A stretch of 42,175 nucleotides of DNA from an uncultured Paracoccaceae bacterium (GCA_938028765.1 CALIZF010000028.1:1-42175); one strand, 5' to 3'; shown: positions 25,633-36,294, numbered from the stretch's first letter. Notes: a model not told the origin generated them from the sequence alone. A program made the numbers and translations.

Positions 25633-26600
25633 TGGCCTCGGTCGTCATCACCGCCCACAACGAGGCGGCGGGGATCGGCGCGACGCTGGCCGCGCTGCGC
25701 CGCCAGTCGGTGCCGCCGGGCGAGTACGAGATCGTGCTGATCGACGACCGGTCCACCGACGGCACGGCCGAGGCGGCCCGCGCGGCCGGCCATCCGTCGC
25801 TGCGGGTCCATCCGAGCGCGCCCGATCCCGCCTCGCCGCTGACGACGCGGCAGCAGGCGCTCGACCTTGGGTTCCGCCTCGCGCGGGGTGACATCGTGCT
25901 AACGCTCGACGGCGATTGCGTCGTCGGGCCGGGGTGGCTTGCCGCCATGTGCGCGCCGATCCGGGCGGGCCGGGCCGATGCGGTGGCGGGCCCCGTGGGC
26001 TTCGCGCCCGCGCGCGGCGCGGTGGCGCTGTGGCAGAACGCCGATGCCGCCTACTACTTTGCCGTGTCCGCGCTGGTGGCGCGGGCGGGGTTTGCGCCGG
26101 GCGCGTTCTTTGGCAACTTCGCCTTCCGGCGGCCGCTCTATGCCGCCACCGGCGGGTTTGGCGCCATCGGCTTCGCGCTGACCGAGGATCTGGCCTTCGC
26201 GCAGGCGCTGCACCGGGGCGGCGCGGCCTTCGCCTTCGCCCGCGCGCGGGCCGACGTGGCACCCTGCCCGTCACCGGCCGCGCTGGTCGCGCGCACGCTG
26301 CGGATTGCGCGCGGGCCGGTCTCGGCGCTGGCCGCGGTGCTGGCCGCAGTGCCGCTGACGCTGTTGGCCTGCGTGGCTGCGGCGGCGGCGACGGGATCGG
26401 CCGCGCTCTGGGCGCTGGCGGGGCTGCGCTGGCTTGCCGGGGCGGGGTTCGTTGCGGCCGCACTGCTGCGGCACGGGCGGCGCGACGCGCTGGCGGGGGC
26501 GGTGCTCTACGAGGCCGGCGCGCTGATGCTCGCGCTGGCGGTGACGGCGGCGGGGCTGCGGGGGGCGCGCGTCGGCTGGGGGGGGCGGCACTATGGCTAG
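25629..26600 (+). CDS. Family 2 glycosyltransferase with C-terminal membrane helices
   Basis: 323 residues from the ATG at 25629. GT-A motifs are ITAHNEAAGIG, DDRSTDGT with Asp39/Asp40, DGDCVVG (metal-binding DxD, residues 94-96) and LTEDLAFAQAL (catalytic ED). Three hydrophobic helices follow from about residue 230, anchoring it in the inner membrane. This arrangement is typical of enzymes acting on lipid-linked acceptors. It overlaps both neighbours and so is translated as part of the operon. Confidence 0.85.
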   Translation: MMASVVITAHNEAAGIGATLAALRRQSVPPGEYEIVLIDDRSTDGTAEAARAAGHPSLRVHPSAPDPASPLTTRQQALDLGFRLARGDIVLTLDGDCVVGPGWLAAMCAPIRAGRADAVAGPVGFAPARGAVALWQNADAAYYFAVSALVARAGFAPGAFFGNFAFRRPLYAATGGFGAIGFALTEDLAFAQALHRGGAAFAFARARADVAPCPSPAALVARTLRIARGPVSALAAVLAAVPLTLLACVAAAAATGSAALWALAGLRWLAGAGFVAAALLRHGRRDALAGAVLYEAGALMLALAVTAAGLRGARVGWGGRHYG

Positions 26601-27321
26601 GCACACCGGGCCGGTGACGATCCGCGCCTACGAACCGCGCGACCGCGAGGCGGTGCGCGAGATCAACCGCGTGACGGCCTGGCGCAACCGCGGGCACGAC
26701 TTCCTGTTCGAGGACGGCGAGCTGCACGCGGACTACTGGACATCCTATTTCACCGATCACCGCCCCGAGTTTTCCTGGGTGGTCGAGCGCGACGGGCGGA
26801 TCGTCGGCTATTTCCTCGGCTGCGCCGACCAGGCGCATTTTATGCGCACGATGCAGCGGCGGATCGTGCCCCGGATCGCCGCGCTGGCGCTGTGGCGGTC
26901 GGCCACGCGCTATGGCCCGAAAAGCCGGGCCTACGTGCGGCACATGCTGTTGCGGGGACCGGGCGAGACGCCGGACTTTCCCTTCCTCGATTACCCGGCG
27001 CACTACCATTGCAACCTCCTGCGCGAGGCGCAGGGGCAGGCGCTCTATTCCCGGATGGCGCTGATGTTCTGCGACCGGCTGGAGGCGGCGGGGGTCACGC
27101 GGATGCACGGGTCGATGCTCGAACCCGAAAAGGGCGCGGCGTTTCCGCGTTTCGCCGCGTCCTTCGGACTCGAGCACGTCGAGGCCTACGCCGAAAAGCC
27201 CACCCGCCTGTTCGAGACGGTGCTGGGCGACACCCGGCCGATGCTCAACCGGGTATGGGGGGCGACGGTGGCAAGTTTCCGCCGATTCTTTGAACAGTCG
27301 CGCGACGCGGGGCGGATTTGA
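26593..27321 (+). CDS. GNAT-family N-acyltransferase-like protein
   Basis: 242 residues. IRAYEPRDREAVREINR is a GNAT N-terminal helix, WVVERDGRIVGYFLGC is the beta4 strand region, and HCNLLREAQGQALYSRM occupies the acetyl-CoA pyrophosphate-loop position. The usual R/Q-x-x-G-x-G/A loop is degenerate. The start overlaps the GT2 stop by eight bases. Acylation of an amino-sugar exposed by the upstream deacetylase is a reasonable hypothesis, but the acyl donor and acceptor are unknown. Confidence 0.7.
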   Translation: MARHTGPVTIRAYEPRDREAVREINRVTAWRNRGHDFLFEDGELHADYWTSYFTDHRPEFSWVVERDGRIVGYFLGCADQAHFMRTMQRRIVPRIAALALWRSATRYGPKSRAYVRHMLLRGPGETPDFPFLDYPAHYHCNLLREAQGQALYSRMALMFCDRLEAAGVTRMHGSMLEPEKGAAFPRFAASFGLEHVEAYAEKPTRLFETVLGDTRPMLNRVWGATVASFRRFFEQSRDAGRI

Positions 27322-28583
27322 CCCGGCTGCCCGCACCGCTGCTGCCGTCACCGGCCCCCGCGCCGCCCGACGCCGCCGGTGCCGTCGGACAGGTCGTGTT
27401 CACGGCAAACGGGCCGGGCGAGGTTGCGGCCTGGCTGTGGCCGGTGACGCATGCGCTGCGCACCGCCGCCCCGGCCCTGCGCCTGCACGCCTTCCTTCTG
27501 CCTTGCGTGTTCTCGAGCGGCACCGAGGCAGCGGTGGCTGAGCGTCTGGGCACGCTCGACAGCGTGTCGGCGGTGCGCGACAGCCTTGCCTTCGTGCGGA
27601 CCGGCCGGCGGCCGGCGGGGCTTGTCGCGGGGCGGACACTGGTGGTGCACCTCGGCGGCGAGGTGGCGCTGACGCGCATCCTCGGCTGGCGTCTCGGGGC
27701 GCCGCTCTGGGCCTATGCCGAAGCACCCTTCGGCGGCATCCGGGCGTTCGAGCGCATCTATTTCTCGGGCCTGAACCCGGTGCCGGACCGGTGGGCCGCG
27801 CCCGACCGGCTGATCGGCGATCTGATGGTCGACGCCGCGGCCCTGCGCCGTGCGCTGGCACCGCCGCGCCGCGCGGGGACGGGGCCGATGCTGGGCCTCT
27901 TTCCCGGCAGCCGCGACTATGCGGTACGGCGGCTGTTGCCGTGGTATGCCTGGTTCGTCAACGCGCTGGCGGGCGACCGGCCCGACCTGACGTTCGCCAT
28001 CGCCAAGGCCGATTTCGTGCCCGATCAGGTGCTCGAGGATCTGCCGCCGCCACCCCCGGATGCGCCTTGGCCCACGGCGGGCGTGCAGCTGGTGCGCGAG
28101 GGTGCGGACCGCTGGCTGGAAACCGACCGGGGCGTGCGGATCGAGATCCTCACGAACCGCGAGGTTCTGGCGCGCGCCGACGCCGCCCTGACGATCCCCG
28201 GCACGAACACCGGCGAGATTGCGGCGGCGGGCATCCCGATGGCGGTGGTGGCACCCCTCTACCTGTCCGAACAGGTGCCGCTGCCGGGCCTTGCCGGGCA
28301 CATCGGGCGGATCCCGGTGCTCGGCCCCGCGGTCAAGCGCGCGGTGCTGGCGCGGCAGCTGCGGCGGATGCCCTTGCTTGCGCTGCCGAACCGACGGGCG
28401 GGGCGGATGATCGTGCCCGAGTTCGTGGGCCGGGCCTTCCACGACGACGTGCTGGCGACGTTGCGCCGCCTGCTCGGGGGCGACACGGCGGCGATCCGGG
28501 CAGACCTGACCGCCGCGATGGGGCCGCCCGGCGCAGCGGCGCGGCTGGCCGCCGACATCGCGGCGCATTTCGCCGCCGCCTGA
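27318..28583 (+). CDS. Second LpxB-like (GT19-related) glycosyltransferase
   Basis: 421 residues from a TTG start overlapping the GNAT stop (TTGA). After a Pro-rich N-terminus, QVVFTANGPGEVAAWLWPV occupies the place of the LpxB GEPSGD region, and LGLFPGSRDYAVRRLLP and LTIPGTNTGEIAAAGIPM match the LpxB donor-site elements. It is clearly distinct from the LpxB-related protein three genes upstream. Two different LpxB-like enzymes in one operon is unusual. An ordinary UDP-2,3-diacylglucosamine-using LpxB cannot be claimed for either. Confidence 0.7.
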   Translation: MTRLPAPLLPSPAPAPPDAAGAVGQVVFTANGPGEVAAWLWPVTHALRTAAPALRLHAFLLPCVFSSGTEAAVAERLGTLDSVSAVRDSLAFVRTGRRPAGLVAGRTLVVHLGGEVALTRILGWRLGAPLWAYAEAPFGGIRAFERIYFSGLNPVPDRWAAPDRLIGDLMVDAAALRRALAPPRRAGTGPMLGLFPGSRDYAVRRLLPWYAWFVNALAGDRPDLTFAIAKADFVPDQVLEDLPPPPPDAPWPTAGVQLVREGADRWLETDRGVRIEILTNREVLARADAALTIPGTNTGEIAAAGIPMAVVAPLYLSEQVPLPGLAGHIGRIPVLGPAVKRAVLARQLRRMPLLALPNRRAGRMIVPEFVGRAFHDDVLATLRRLLGGDTAAIRADLTAAMGPPGAAARLAADIAAHFAAA

Positions 28584-28587
28584 CAGC

Positions 28588-28702
28588 CTGCCTGCCGAAC
28601 GGGCGGACGTCCCGCTTGACGCCTGCCGGGCAGGCAGCGACGGTTGCGTCAGACGCAGCCGCCGCCGGGGCGCCGCGCGGGCCGCTTGCCCGAGCGCCCC
28701 GG
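28588..28702 (+). repeat. Inverted repeats in the leader of the ABC importer operon
   Basis: Two structures lie between the glycolipid operon and the importer. The outer arms CTGCCTGCC (28588-28596) and GGCAGGCAG (28629-28637) pair. A longer hairpin, CCGGGGCGC (28665-28673) with GCGCCCCGG (28694-28702), encloses an inner CGGGC/GCCCG stem with loop CGCTT. There is no T-run, so they may stop the upstream transcript poorly or fold the 5' leader of the binding-protein mRNA. No known riboswitch motif is recognised. Confidence 0.45.
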
Positions 28703-28741
28703 CCGCAGGACCCTTGCGCCGACCGACAGGAGGACCGATCC

Positions 28742-29758
28742 ATGATCCATTTACTGCGCCTTGCTGCTGCCGCTGCGGCCGCCGCGGCTGCCCTCGCCCT
28801 GCCCGCCTTCGCGCAGACGCAGGTCAACTTCGCGCTCGACTGGCGGTTCGAGGGGCCGGCGGCCCCCTATTTCGCCGCCATCGACAACGGCCATTTCGCG
28901 GCCGAGGGGCTGGCGGTCGATATCCAGGCCGGCCAGGGGTCGCTCGACGCGATCCCCAAGGTCGCCACCGGCGCCTTCCCGATGGGCTTTGCCGACCTCG
29001 GCGCGCTGGTGCGCTTTCTCGACCAGAACCCCGGTGCGCCGGTCACGGCGGTGATGATGGTCTACGACAAGCCGGCCGCGGCGATGGTGGGGCGGCGGTC
29101 GCTCGGCATCAGTGCGATCCGGGACATCGAGGGCAAGGTGCTGGGCGCGCCCCCGCCCGACGGGGCGTGGTCGCAGTTCCCCGCCTTCGCCAAGGCCAAC
29201 GGCATCGACATGTCGAAGGTGACGGTCGAGCCCCTGGGCTTCCCCACGCGCGAGCCGATGCTGGCCGAGGGCAAGGTGGCGGCGGTGACCGGCTTCTCGT
29301 TCTCGGTGCTGCTGAACCTCGTGCGCCTCGGCGTGCCCGAGGACGACATCGCTGTGTTCCTGATGGCCGACAACGGGGTGGACTACTACGGCAACGCGAT
29401 CATCGTGAACACCGATTTCGCCACCGCGAACCCGGCCGTGGTGACCGGTTTCCTGCGCGCGGTGGCCAAGGGCTGGAGAGATGCGATCCGCGATCCGCGC
29501 AAGGCGGTCGAGCAGATGGCGGCGCGTAACCCCGCCATCGACGTGGACCTCGAGACGCGGCGGCTCGAACTGGCCATCGCCGGCAACGTCCTGACCGACT
29601 GGGTGAAGGTCAACGGCATGGGCAATGTGGACCCCGCCCGCTACGCCCGCGCGATCGAGCAGATGAAAGAGATTTACACCTTCCAGAACGCGCCCACCCC
29701 GGACCTCTACTTCACCGCCGCCTACCTTCCGGCGGACGGCAGCCTGACGCTGCCCTGA
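28742..29758 (+). CDS. ABC transporter periplasmic binding protein (NMT1/ThiY-like)
   Basis: 338 residues after an excellent AGGAGG ribosome site. A cleavable signal peptide ends near ALPAFAQ (about residue 24). VNFALDWRFEGPAAPYFAA and GQGSLDAIPKVATG are typical of the NMT1/SsuA/ThiY class that carries nitrate, taurine, pyrimidine or thiamine-precursor ligands. Directly upstream of its ATPase and permease and of the urease operon, so a nitrogen-containing ligand that yields urea or ammonia is suggested; the ligand cannot be read from sequence. Confidence 0.85.
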   Translation: MIHLLRLAAAAAAAAAALALPAFAQTQVNFALDWRFEGPAAPYFAAIDNGHFAAEGLAVDIQAGQGSLDAIPKVATGAFPMGFADLGALVRFLDQNPGAPVTAVMMVYDKPAAAMVGRRSLGISAIRDIEGKVLGAPPPDGAWSQFPAFAKANGIDMSKVTVEPLGFPTREPMLAEGKVAAVTGFSFSVLLNLVRLGVPEDDIAVFLMADNGVDYYGNAIIVNTDFATANPAVVTGFLRAVAKGWRDAIRDPRKAVEQMAARNPAIDVDLETRRLELAIAGNVLTDWVKVNGMGNVDPARYARAIEQMKEIYTFQNAPTPDLYFTAAYLPADGSLTLP

Positions 29759-29825
29759 CGGGCGCGCCGGGCGCGCGCCCGGTGCCGCGCCGCAGCCCGG
29801 CGGGGCACGGCGCGCCGGGGCGCGG

Positions 29826-29875
29826 CGCCTCCCCGCGCGGGGCGGGGAGGCGTGCAGGGGCACCGGCGCGGTGCC
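29826..29875 (+). repeat. Two strong hairpins between binding-protein and ATPase genes
   Basis: Hairpin 1: CGCCTCCCCG (29826-29835) with CGGGGAGGCG (29843-29852), 10 bp, loop of 7. Hairpin 2: GGCACC (29859-29864) with GGTGCC (29870-29875). No T-run follows. In importer operons such stem-loops after the binding-protein gene usually stabilise its mRNA or reduce read-through so that the binding protein is made in excess (inference). Confidence 0.6.
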
Positions 29876-29950
29876 GGTTCGGAACGCCGCAGGCGCGCGC
29901 TCCGCTTCCCCCGGGCCCGGCACCGCGCACACTCCAACGGAACAAGGCCC

Positions 29951-30751
29951 ATGGCTGATCCCACCCCCCTCGTCGATATCCGCGCCGTGCGCCATGCCTA
30001 CCGGACGCCGGCGGGGCCGCTGCCGGTGCTCGACGGGCTGACGCTGTCGATCCCCGAGGGCCGGTTCTGCGCCGTCGTGGGCCCCTCGGGCTGCGGCAAG
30101 TCCACGCTGACGCGGCTGATCGCGGGGCTGATGAAGCCCGACGCGGGCGAGGTGTTCCTGCACGGCGAACGGGTGCGCAGCCCCCGCAAGTCCGTGGGCA
30201 TGGCGTTCCAGAACCCCGTCATGCTGGAATGGCGGACCATCCTCGACAACGTCATCCTGCCGCTCGAGATCGTGGCCCCGATGATGCCCCGGCGCGAGAA
30301 GGAGGCGCGCGCGCGCGCCCTTCTTGCCCTCGTGGGGCTGCAAGGCTTCGAGAACAAGCGCCCCTCGCAGCTCTCGGGCGGGATGCGGCAGCGCGCGAGC
30401 CTCTGCCGCGCGATCGTCCACAAGCCCGAAATCCTCATCATGGACGAACCCTTCGGCGCGCTCGACGCCTTCACGCGCGAAGACCTCTGGCAACTCATGC
30501 ACCGCCTGCGCGCCGAGGAACCCTTCACCGCCCTCCTGATCACCCACGACCTGCGGGAATCGGTCTACCTCGCGGACGAGGTGGTGGTGCTGTCGGGGCG
30601 GCCGGCGCGGACGCAGTTCACGCTGAAGGTGCCGATGCCCTCGCCGCGGCCGATCGACATGCTCTACACGCCCGAATCGGTCGCGATGCTGGCCACGCTG
30701 CGCGCCCAGATCGAGATCGCCCAGGGGCGCGTCCCGGCGGAGCCGCACTGA
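29951..30751 (+). CDS. ABC transporter ATP-binding protein (SsuB/TauB type)
   Basis: 266 residues with Walker A GPSGCGKST, Q-loop AFQNPVMLEW, signature LSGGMRQR, Walker B ILIMDEPFGALD and the switch His in LLITHDLRES. It powers the NMT1-type importer with the preceding binding protein and the following permease; its TGA overlaps the permease ATG by one base. The start is the ATG at 29951, upstream of which the frame is non-coding. Confidence 0.92.
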   Translation: MADPTPLVDIRAVRHAYRTPAGPLPVLDGLTLSIPEGRFCAVVGPSGCGKSTLTRLIAGLMKPDAGEVFLHGERVRSPRKSVGMAFQNPVMLEWRTILDNVILPLEIVAPMMPRREKEARARALLALVGLQGFENKRPSQLSGGMRQRASLCRAIVHKPEILIMDEPFGALDAFTREDLWQLMHRLRAEEPFTALLITHDLRESVYLADEVVVLSGRPARTQFTLKVPMPSPRPIDMLYTPESVAMLATLRAQIEIAQGRVPAEPH

Positions 30752-31515
30752 TGGACGCGCTGCGGAAGATCGCCCCGCCCGTCATCGCCATCGCGGTGCT
30801 GCTTGCGGTCTGGGAATGGCTTGTCTGGTTCTACGACCTGCCGAACTACCGCATGGCCTCGCCCTCGGACCTCTGGCCTGCATTCTGGAAGTTCCGCGAG
30901 CTCTTCGTGATTCGGGGGTGGGAGACGCTCTGGCGCACCGTGGCGGGCCTTCTGCTCGCGGTCGGCTTCGGCACGGCTCTGGGCATGGTCATGGGCTTCA
31001 GCCGCACGCTGCGCGAAGCGTTCTATCCGATCCTGGTCGGCTTCAACGCCATCCCCAAGGCCACCGTGGTGCCGGTGATCGCGCTGATGTTCGTGGGCCG
31101 GCACGACTTCAACACCGTGCTGATCGCCTTCATGATCTCGTTCTTTCCGATCGCGGTGTCGGTGTCGATCGGCCTGTCGACGCTCGAGCCGGAATACCGC
31201 GACATCCTGCGGGCGCTCGGTGCAAGCCGGCTGACCATCTTCTGGAAGATTGCGCTGCCCAAGACCCTGCCCGAGTTTTTCGGCGCGCTAAAGGTCGCGG
31301 TGACGCTGGCCTTCATCGGCACCAACCTGATGGAGATCGTGGAGCCGCACGGGCGGGGCCTCGGCGCGCTGTTCGATTCGGGGCGGACCAACGCCGACTA
31401 TCCGCTGATGTTCGCCGTCCTCTTCGCGCTCGCGGCGCTTGGCATCGCGCTCTACTACGTCGTCGTCGTGCTCGAGCGCGTCTTTGCCGGCTGGGCCGAG
31501 CGCGGGCAGACCTGA
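30751..31515 (+). CDS. ABC transporter permease (SsuC/TauC type)
   Basis: 254 residues, about six transmembrane helices, and the cytoplasmic EAA loop LRALGASRLTIFWKIALP that docks on the ATPase. It starts within the ATPase stop (TGATG). It completes the importer upstream of ureD; 116 bases with no gene separate the two operons. Ligand unknown, as for the binding protein. Confidence 0.9.
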   Translation: MDALRKIAPPVIAIAVLLAVWEWLVWFYDLPNYRMASPSDLWPAFWKFRELFVIRGWETLWRTVAGLLLAVGFGTALGMVMGFSRTLREAFYPILVGFNAIPKATVVPVIALMFVGRHDFNTVLIAFMISFFPIAVSVSIGLSTLEPEYRDILRALGASRLTIFWKIALPKTLPEFFGALKVAVTLAFIGTNLMEIVEPHGRGLGALFDSGRTNADYPLMFAVLFALAALGIALYYVVVVLERVFAGWAERGQT

Positions 31516-31631
31516 CGACGCGCCCTTTCTGCAGGCATCATCGTGGTCTTCCGCCCGCAAAAGCGGCAACAGCGCCGGGCGGTGGGTCGTGCCGCTTGCC
31601 GCGGGGCGCAGCCGGTGCTTCCCTTCGGGCC

Positions 31632-32456
31632 ATGTTCGACGCCTCGCACACCCCGATGCAGCGAAGCCGCGGCGCCGCCGCGGTTGCGGTGTCGCGCCGG
31701 GGCGGACGCATCCGGCTCGACCGGTTGGCGCAGTCGGGGTCGGCCAGGGCCTTTCTGCCGCGCGTGCACCGGCCGGTGCCCGAGGCGGTGTTCCTCAACA
31801 CCTCGGGCGGGCTGACGGGGGGCGACACGCTGACATTCTCGCTCGACGTTGCGCCGGGTGCGGCGCTGACGGCGACCACCCAGACGGCCGAGCGCGCCTA
31901 TGCCGCCGGCGGCGCTGCGGCCACGGTGCGGGTGACGGCCGCGGTCGGCGCAGGCGGGCGGCTCGACTGGCTGCCGCAGGAAACGATCCTTTACGAGGAC
32001 GCCGACCTCGATCGGACGACCCTTGTCGATCTGGCGGGGGACGCCGCCTGCCTGATCTGCGAGGCGGTGGTGCTTGGCCGCCGGGCGCGGGGCGAAGATC
32101 CGGTGCGCGCCCGCCTGCGCGATGTGCGCACCGTGCGCCGCGACGGGCGGCCGGTCTGGGCCGAGCGGCTGGCGATCGACGCCGGCGCGCTGGCGCGGGC
32201 GGGGGACGCGGCGGTTCTGGGCGACGCGCGGGCCTTCGCCGTCGTGGCGCTGGTGGCGCCGGGGGCCGCCGACGCCCTGGGGCCGCTGCGCGCGGCGCTG
32301 GCCGGGACCGAGGGGGTGGAGGCGGCGGCGTCCGCCTGGGACGGCAAGTGCGTGGCCCGGATCCTCGCCGCCGATGGCTGGCCGATGCGGCGCGCCCTGG
32401 CGCGCGCGCTCGGCGCGCTGCGCGGCGGCCCGCTGCCGCGCGTCTGGCAGATGTGA
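31632..32456 (+). CDS. ureD: Urease accessory protein UreD
   Basis: 274 residues. [20 protein letters not shown] followed by LTGGDTL is the hallmark of UreD/UreH, and [17 protein letters not shown] and [10 protein letters not shown] match the family's central and C-terminal strands. UreD binds apo-urease with UreF and UreG and provides the channel for nickel delivery. The start at 31632 gives the full family N-terminus; an ATG eight codons later is an alternative. Confidence 0.92.
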   Translation: MFDASHTPMQRSRGAAAVAVSRRGGRIRLDRLAQSGSARAFLPRVHRPVPEAVFLNTSGGLTGGDTLTFSLDVAPGAALTATTQTAERAYAAGGAAATVRVTAAVGAGGRLDWLPQETILYEDADLDRTTLVDLAGDAACLICEAVVLGRRARGEDPVRARLRDVRTVRRDGRPVWAERLAIDAGALARAGDAAVLGDARAFAVVALVAPGAADALGPLRAALAGTEGVEAAASAWDGKCVARILAADGWPMRRALARALGALRGGPLPRVWQM

Positions 32457-32466
32457 GGGCCGGCGG

Positions 32467-32769
32467 ATGAATCTGACCCCGCGGGAACGCGACAAGCTGA
32501 TGGTGTCGCTGGCGGCGATGGTGGCGCGGAACCGGCTGGCGCGCGGCGTGAAGCTCAATCACCCCGAGGCGGTGGCCCTGATCACCGATTTCGTGGTCGA
32601 GGGTGCGCGCGACGGCCGGTCGGTGGCCGACCTGATGCAGGCGGGGGCGCACGTGATCACGGCCGACCAGTGCATGCCCGGCGTGCCCGAAATGATCCAT
32701 TCGGTTCAGGTCGAGGCGACGTTTCCCGACGGCACCAAGCTTGTCACCGTCCACCACCCGATCCGCTGA
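32467..32769 (+). CDS. ureA: Urease gamma subunit
   Basis: 100 residues, the usual length for the separate gamma subunit, with [20 protein letters not shown] at the start and the conserved [20 protein letters not shown] end. It forms the (abc)3 urease with UreB and UreC. It lies ten bases after ureD and ten before the ureJ-like fusion gene. Confidence 0.96.
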   Translation: MNLTPRERDKLMVSLAAMVARNRLARGVKLNHPEAVALITDFVVEGARDGRSVADLMQAGAHVITADQCMPGVPEMIHSVQVEATFPDGTKLVTVHHPIR

Positions 32770-32779
32770 GGTCCTCCCG

Positions 32780-33832
32780 ATGCGCTTTCCCCTCGCCCTT
32801 CTCATGGCGCTTGTCCCGGTGGCGGCCGCCGCTCATCCCGGTCACGCGGAGGGGGTCGGCCTCTTTGCCGGTCTCGCGCATCCGCTGTCCGGGCCCGATC
32901 ATCTGCTGGCCATGCTGGCGGTCGGTCTCTGGGCGGCGCTGGCGGGGGGGCGGGCGCTCTGGGCCTATCCCGCCACCTTCGTTGCGGCGATGCTGGCGGG
33001 CGGGCTGCTGGGCGCGGGCGGCGCGGCGCTGGCGGTGATCGAGCCTGCCATCCTCGCCTCGGTGATCCTGCTCGGTGCGGCCGCGGCGCTGACGCTGCGC
33101 GTGCCGCTCGGGGTCGCGGTGGCGGCGCTCGCGGTGTTCGGCGTGGCGCATGGCTATGCGCATGGGCTGGAGGGGCCCGGGGGTGCGGCCTATGCTGCGG
33201 GCTTCGTTCTGGCGACGGCGGCCCTGCACGGTGCGGGCATCGTGGCCGGACTGGCCGTCGTGCGGCTGCAGCGCCTGCTGATCGGACGTGCGGCCGGGTT
33301 CGGCGTGGCGCTGGCGGGCGTTGCGCTTGCGCTGGCGCCCGAGGCAGAGGCGCACGGGCCCGGGGGCGGCATGCAGGACGACGGCGCGCTGCGGGGCGGC
33401 CGGCCGGTGGCCGAATGGGTGATGCTCGGCACGCATGTGCACGGCGGCTTCGGCAGCCTGATCGCGCTCGGCATCCGCATCGGGCAGGATGCGGTGGAAC
33501 GGCTCGATGCCATGCCCCGGCAGCTCGAGGTCACCCATCGCTCGAACCCCGAGGCGCCTTGCCCTTGCGTGATCGACGGGTTGCAGGTGGCCACGCGCGC
33601 CTCGCTCGGCACCCGCACGCTGGTCCTGTCGGACGCGGCACCGCCCGCCGATGTCTTCGGCATCGCCACGATCCGGCACCGCGAGACGGGGGCCGTGCTC
33701 GAATACACGATCCCGATGGCGGCATGGGCGGCGCTGCGCGCAGCCAATCAGGGCGATCCGGCCGCGCGCTGGTCGGCGGTGATGGACGCCCCCGAGGCGA
33801 GCCTCTTCCGACGCGCGGGGCAAGGGTCGTGA
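32780..33832 (+). CDS. ureJ: UreJ/HupE membrane protein fused to an FmdE-like domain
   Basis: 350 residues. The N-terminal part (about 1-190) is a HupE/UreJ nickel-transport-type membrane protein: signal-like first helix ending [11 protein letters not shown], then [12 protein letters not shown] (residues 34-45), [11 protein letters not shown] and several helices. A His/Gly/Asp linker leads to residues 215-312, which resemble formylmethanofuran dehydrogenase subunit E (FmdE): [38 protein letters not shown], then [11 protein letters not shown]. The usual HGHxCPG Cys is absent (HVHGGFG) but Cys261/Cys263 remain. One continuous frame links the two halves. The GTG of ureB overlaps its stop. Nickel uptake or storage is inferred. 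Confidence 0.8.
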   Translation: MRFPLALLMALVPVAAAAHPGHAEGVGLFAGLAHPLSGPDHLLAMLAVGLWAALAGGRALWAYPATFVAAMLAGGLLGAGGAALAVIEPAILASVILLGAAAALTLRVPLGVAVAALAVFGVAHGYAHGLEGPGGAAYAAGFVLATAALHGAGIVAGLAVVRLQRLLIGRAAGFGVALAGVALALAPEAEAHGPGGGMQDDGALRGGRPVAEWVMLGTHVHGGFGSLIALGIRIGQDAVERLDAMPRQLEVTHRSNPEAPCPCVIDGLQVATRASLGTRTLVLSDAAPPADVFGIATIRHRETGAVLEYTIPMAAWAALRAANQGDPAARWSAVMDAPEASLFRRAGQGS

Positions 33833-34134
33833 TCCCGGGCGAGATCCTGCCCGCCGCGGGCGATATCGTGGTCAACGCCGACCGAACGGCGGTGACGCTG
33901 ACGGTTGCCAATACCGGCGACCGGCCGGTGCAGGTCGGCAGCCATTACCACTTCGCCGAGACGAACCCCGGCCTTGCCTTCGATCGCGCGGCGGCGCGGG
34001 GGATGCGGCTCGACATCCCGGCGGGCACCGCGGTGCGGTTCGAGCCGGGGCAGACGCGGACGGTGCGCCTTGTGCCCTACGCCGGCTCGCGCGAAGTTTA
34101 CGGGTTCAATCAGGCTGTCATGGGAAAGTTGTAG
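33829..34134 (+). CDS. ureB: Urease beta subunit
   Basis: 101 residues from a GTG start ([18 protein letters not shown]), with [10 protein letters not shown] and the conserved [12 protein letters not shown]-type C-terminus. The overlap GTGA with the preceding fusion gene indicates translational coupling. Length and sequence are normal for a separate beta subunit. Confidence 0.96.
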   Translation: MIPGEILPAAGDIVVNADRTAVTLTVANTGDRPVQVGSHYHFAETNPGLAFDRAAARGMRLDIPAGTAVRFEPGQTRTVRLVPYAGSREVYGFNQAVMGKL

Positions 34135-34172
34135 CGCTTTCACCGAATGCAACCCAGACCGAGGAGACGCCG

Positions 34173-34574
34173 ATGAAGCGCGCCGCTGCCCCCGTTCTTG
34201 CCCCTGCCTTGCTGACCCTGCCCGAGATGATGCGGCTGGGCTATCGCATGTCGTTCCTCGCGCTCGAGTTCCAGCTGACGCTGGCCGCCAGGCTGTGGGG
34301 CCTGACCCGCAAGGTCCAGGCCGAGGCGACGGCGATCGCGGCCGACCTTCCTGCCCCGATGGAGGCGATGCTCGCGCCGCTGACCGTCGCCAACGCCGCC
34401 AGCGCCGATGTCCTGCCCGCGGCGGACACCACATCCATCGCGGCACCCGCGCCCGGGCCGGCCCCCGCATCGGCGGCGACACCCGGATCCGATGCCGCAC
34501 CGGCCCCCGCCGCAGCCGCGCGCCGGGCGCGCCGGCGCGCCGCCGATCAGGCCGCCGAAGTCGGCGTCAGCTGA
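34173..34574 (+). CDS. Small phasin-like protein between ureB and ureC, unknown
   Basis: 133 residues with a strong GAGGAGA ribosome site, so clearly expressed with the operon. Residues 10-55 form amphipathic helices ([20 protein letters not shown]), followed by an Ala/Pro/Ser low-complexity stretch and a basic tail [17 protein letters not shown]. The layout resembles phasins or poly-Ala tail proteins, but no family assignment is firm. It is not a known urease accessory protein. Confidence 0.6.
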   Translation: MKRAAAPVLAPALLTLPEMMRLGYRMSFLALEFQLTLAARLWGLTRKVQAEATAIAADLPAPMEAMLAPLTVANAASADVLPAADTTSIAAPAPGPAPASAATPGSDAAPAPAAAARRARRRAADQAAEVGVS

Positions 34575-34587
34575 CCGTAGGCCCGCG

Positions 34588-36294
<1,707 letters not shown>

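Noticed and set aside
28584-28741. TPP riboswitch in the leader of the ThiY-like binding protein
   Set aside because: The CTGAGA and ACCTGA core elements are absent; only GC hairpins are visible.
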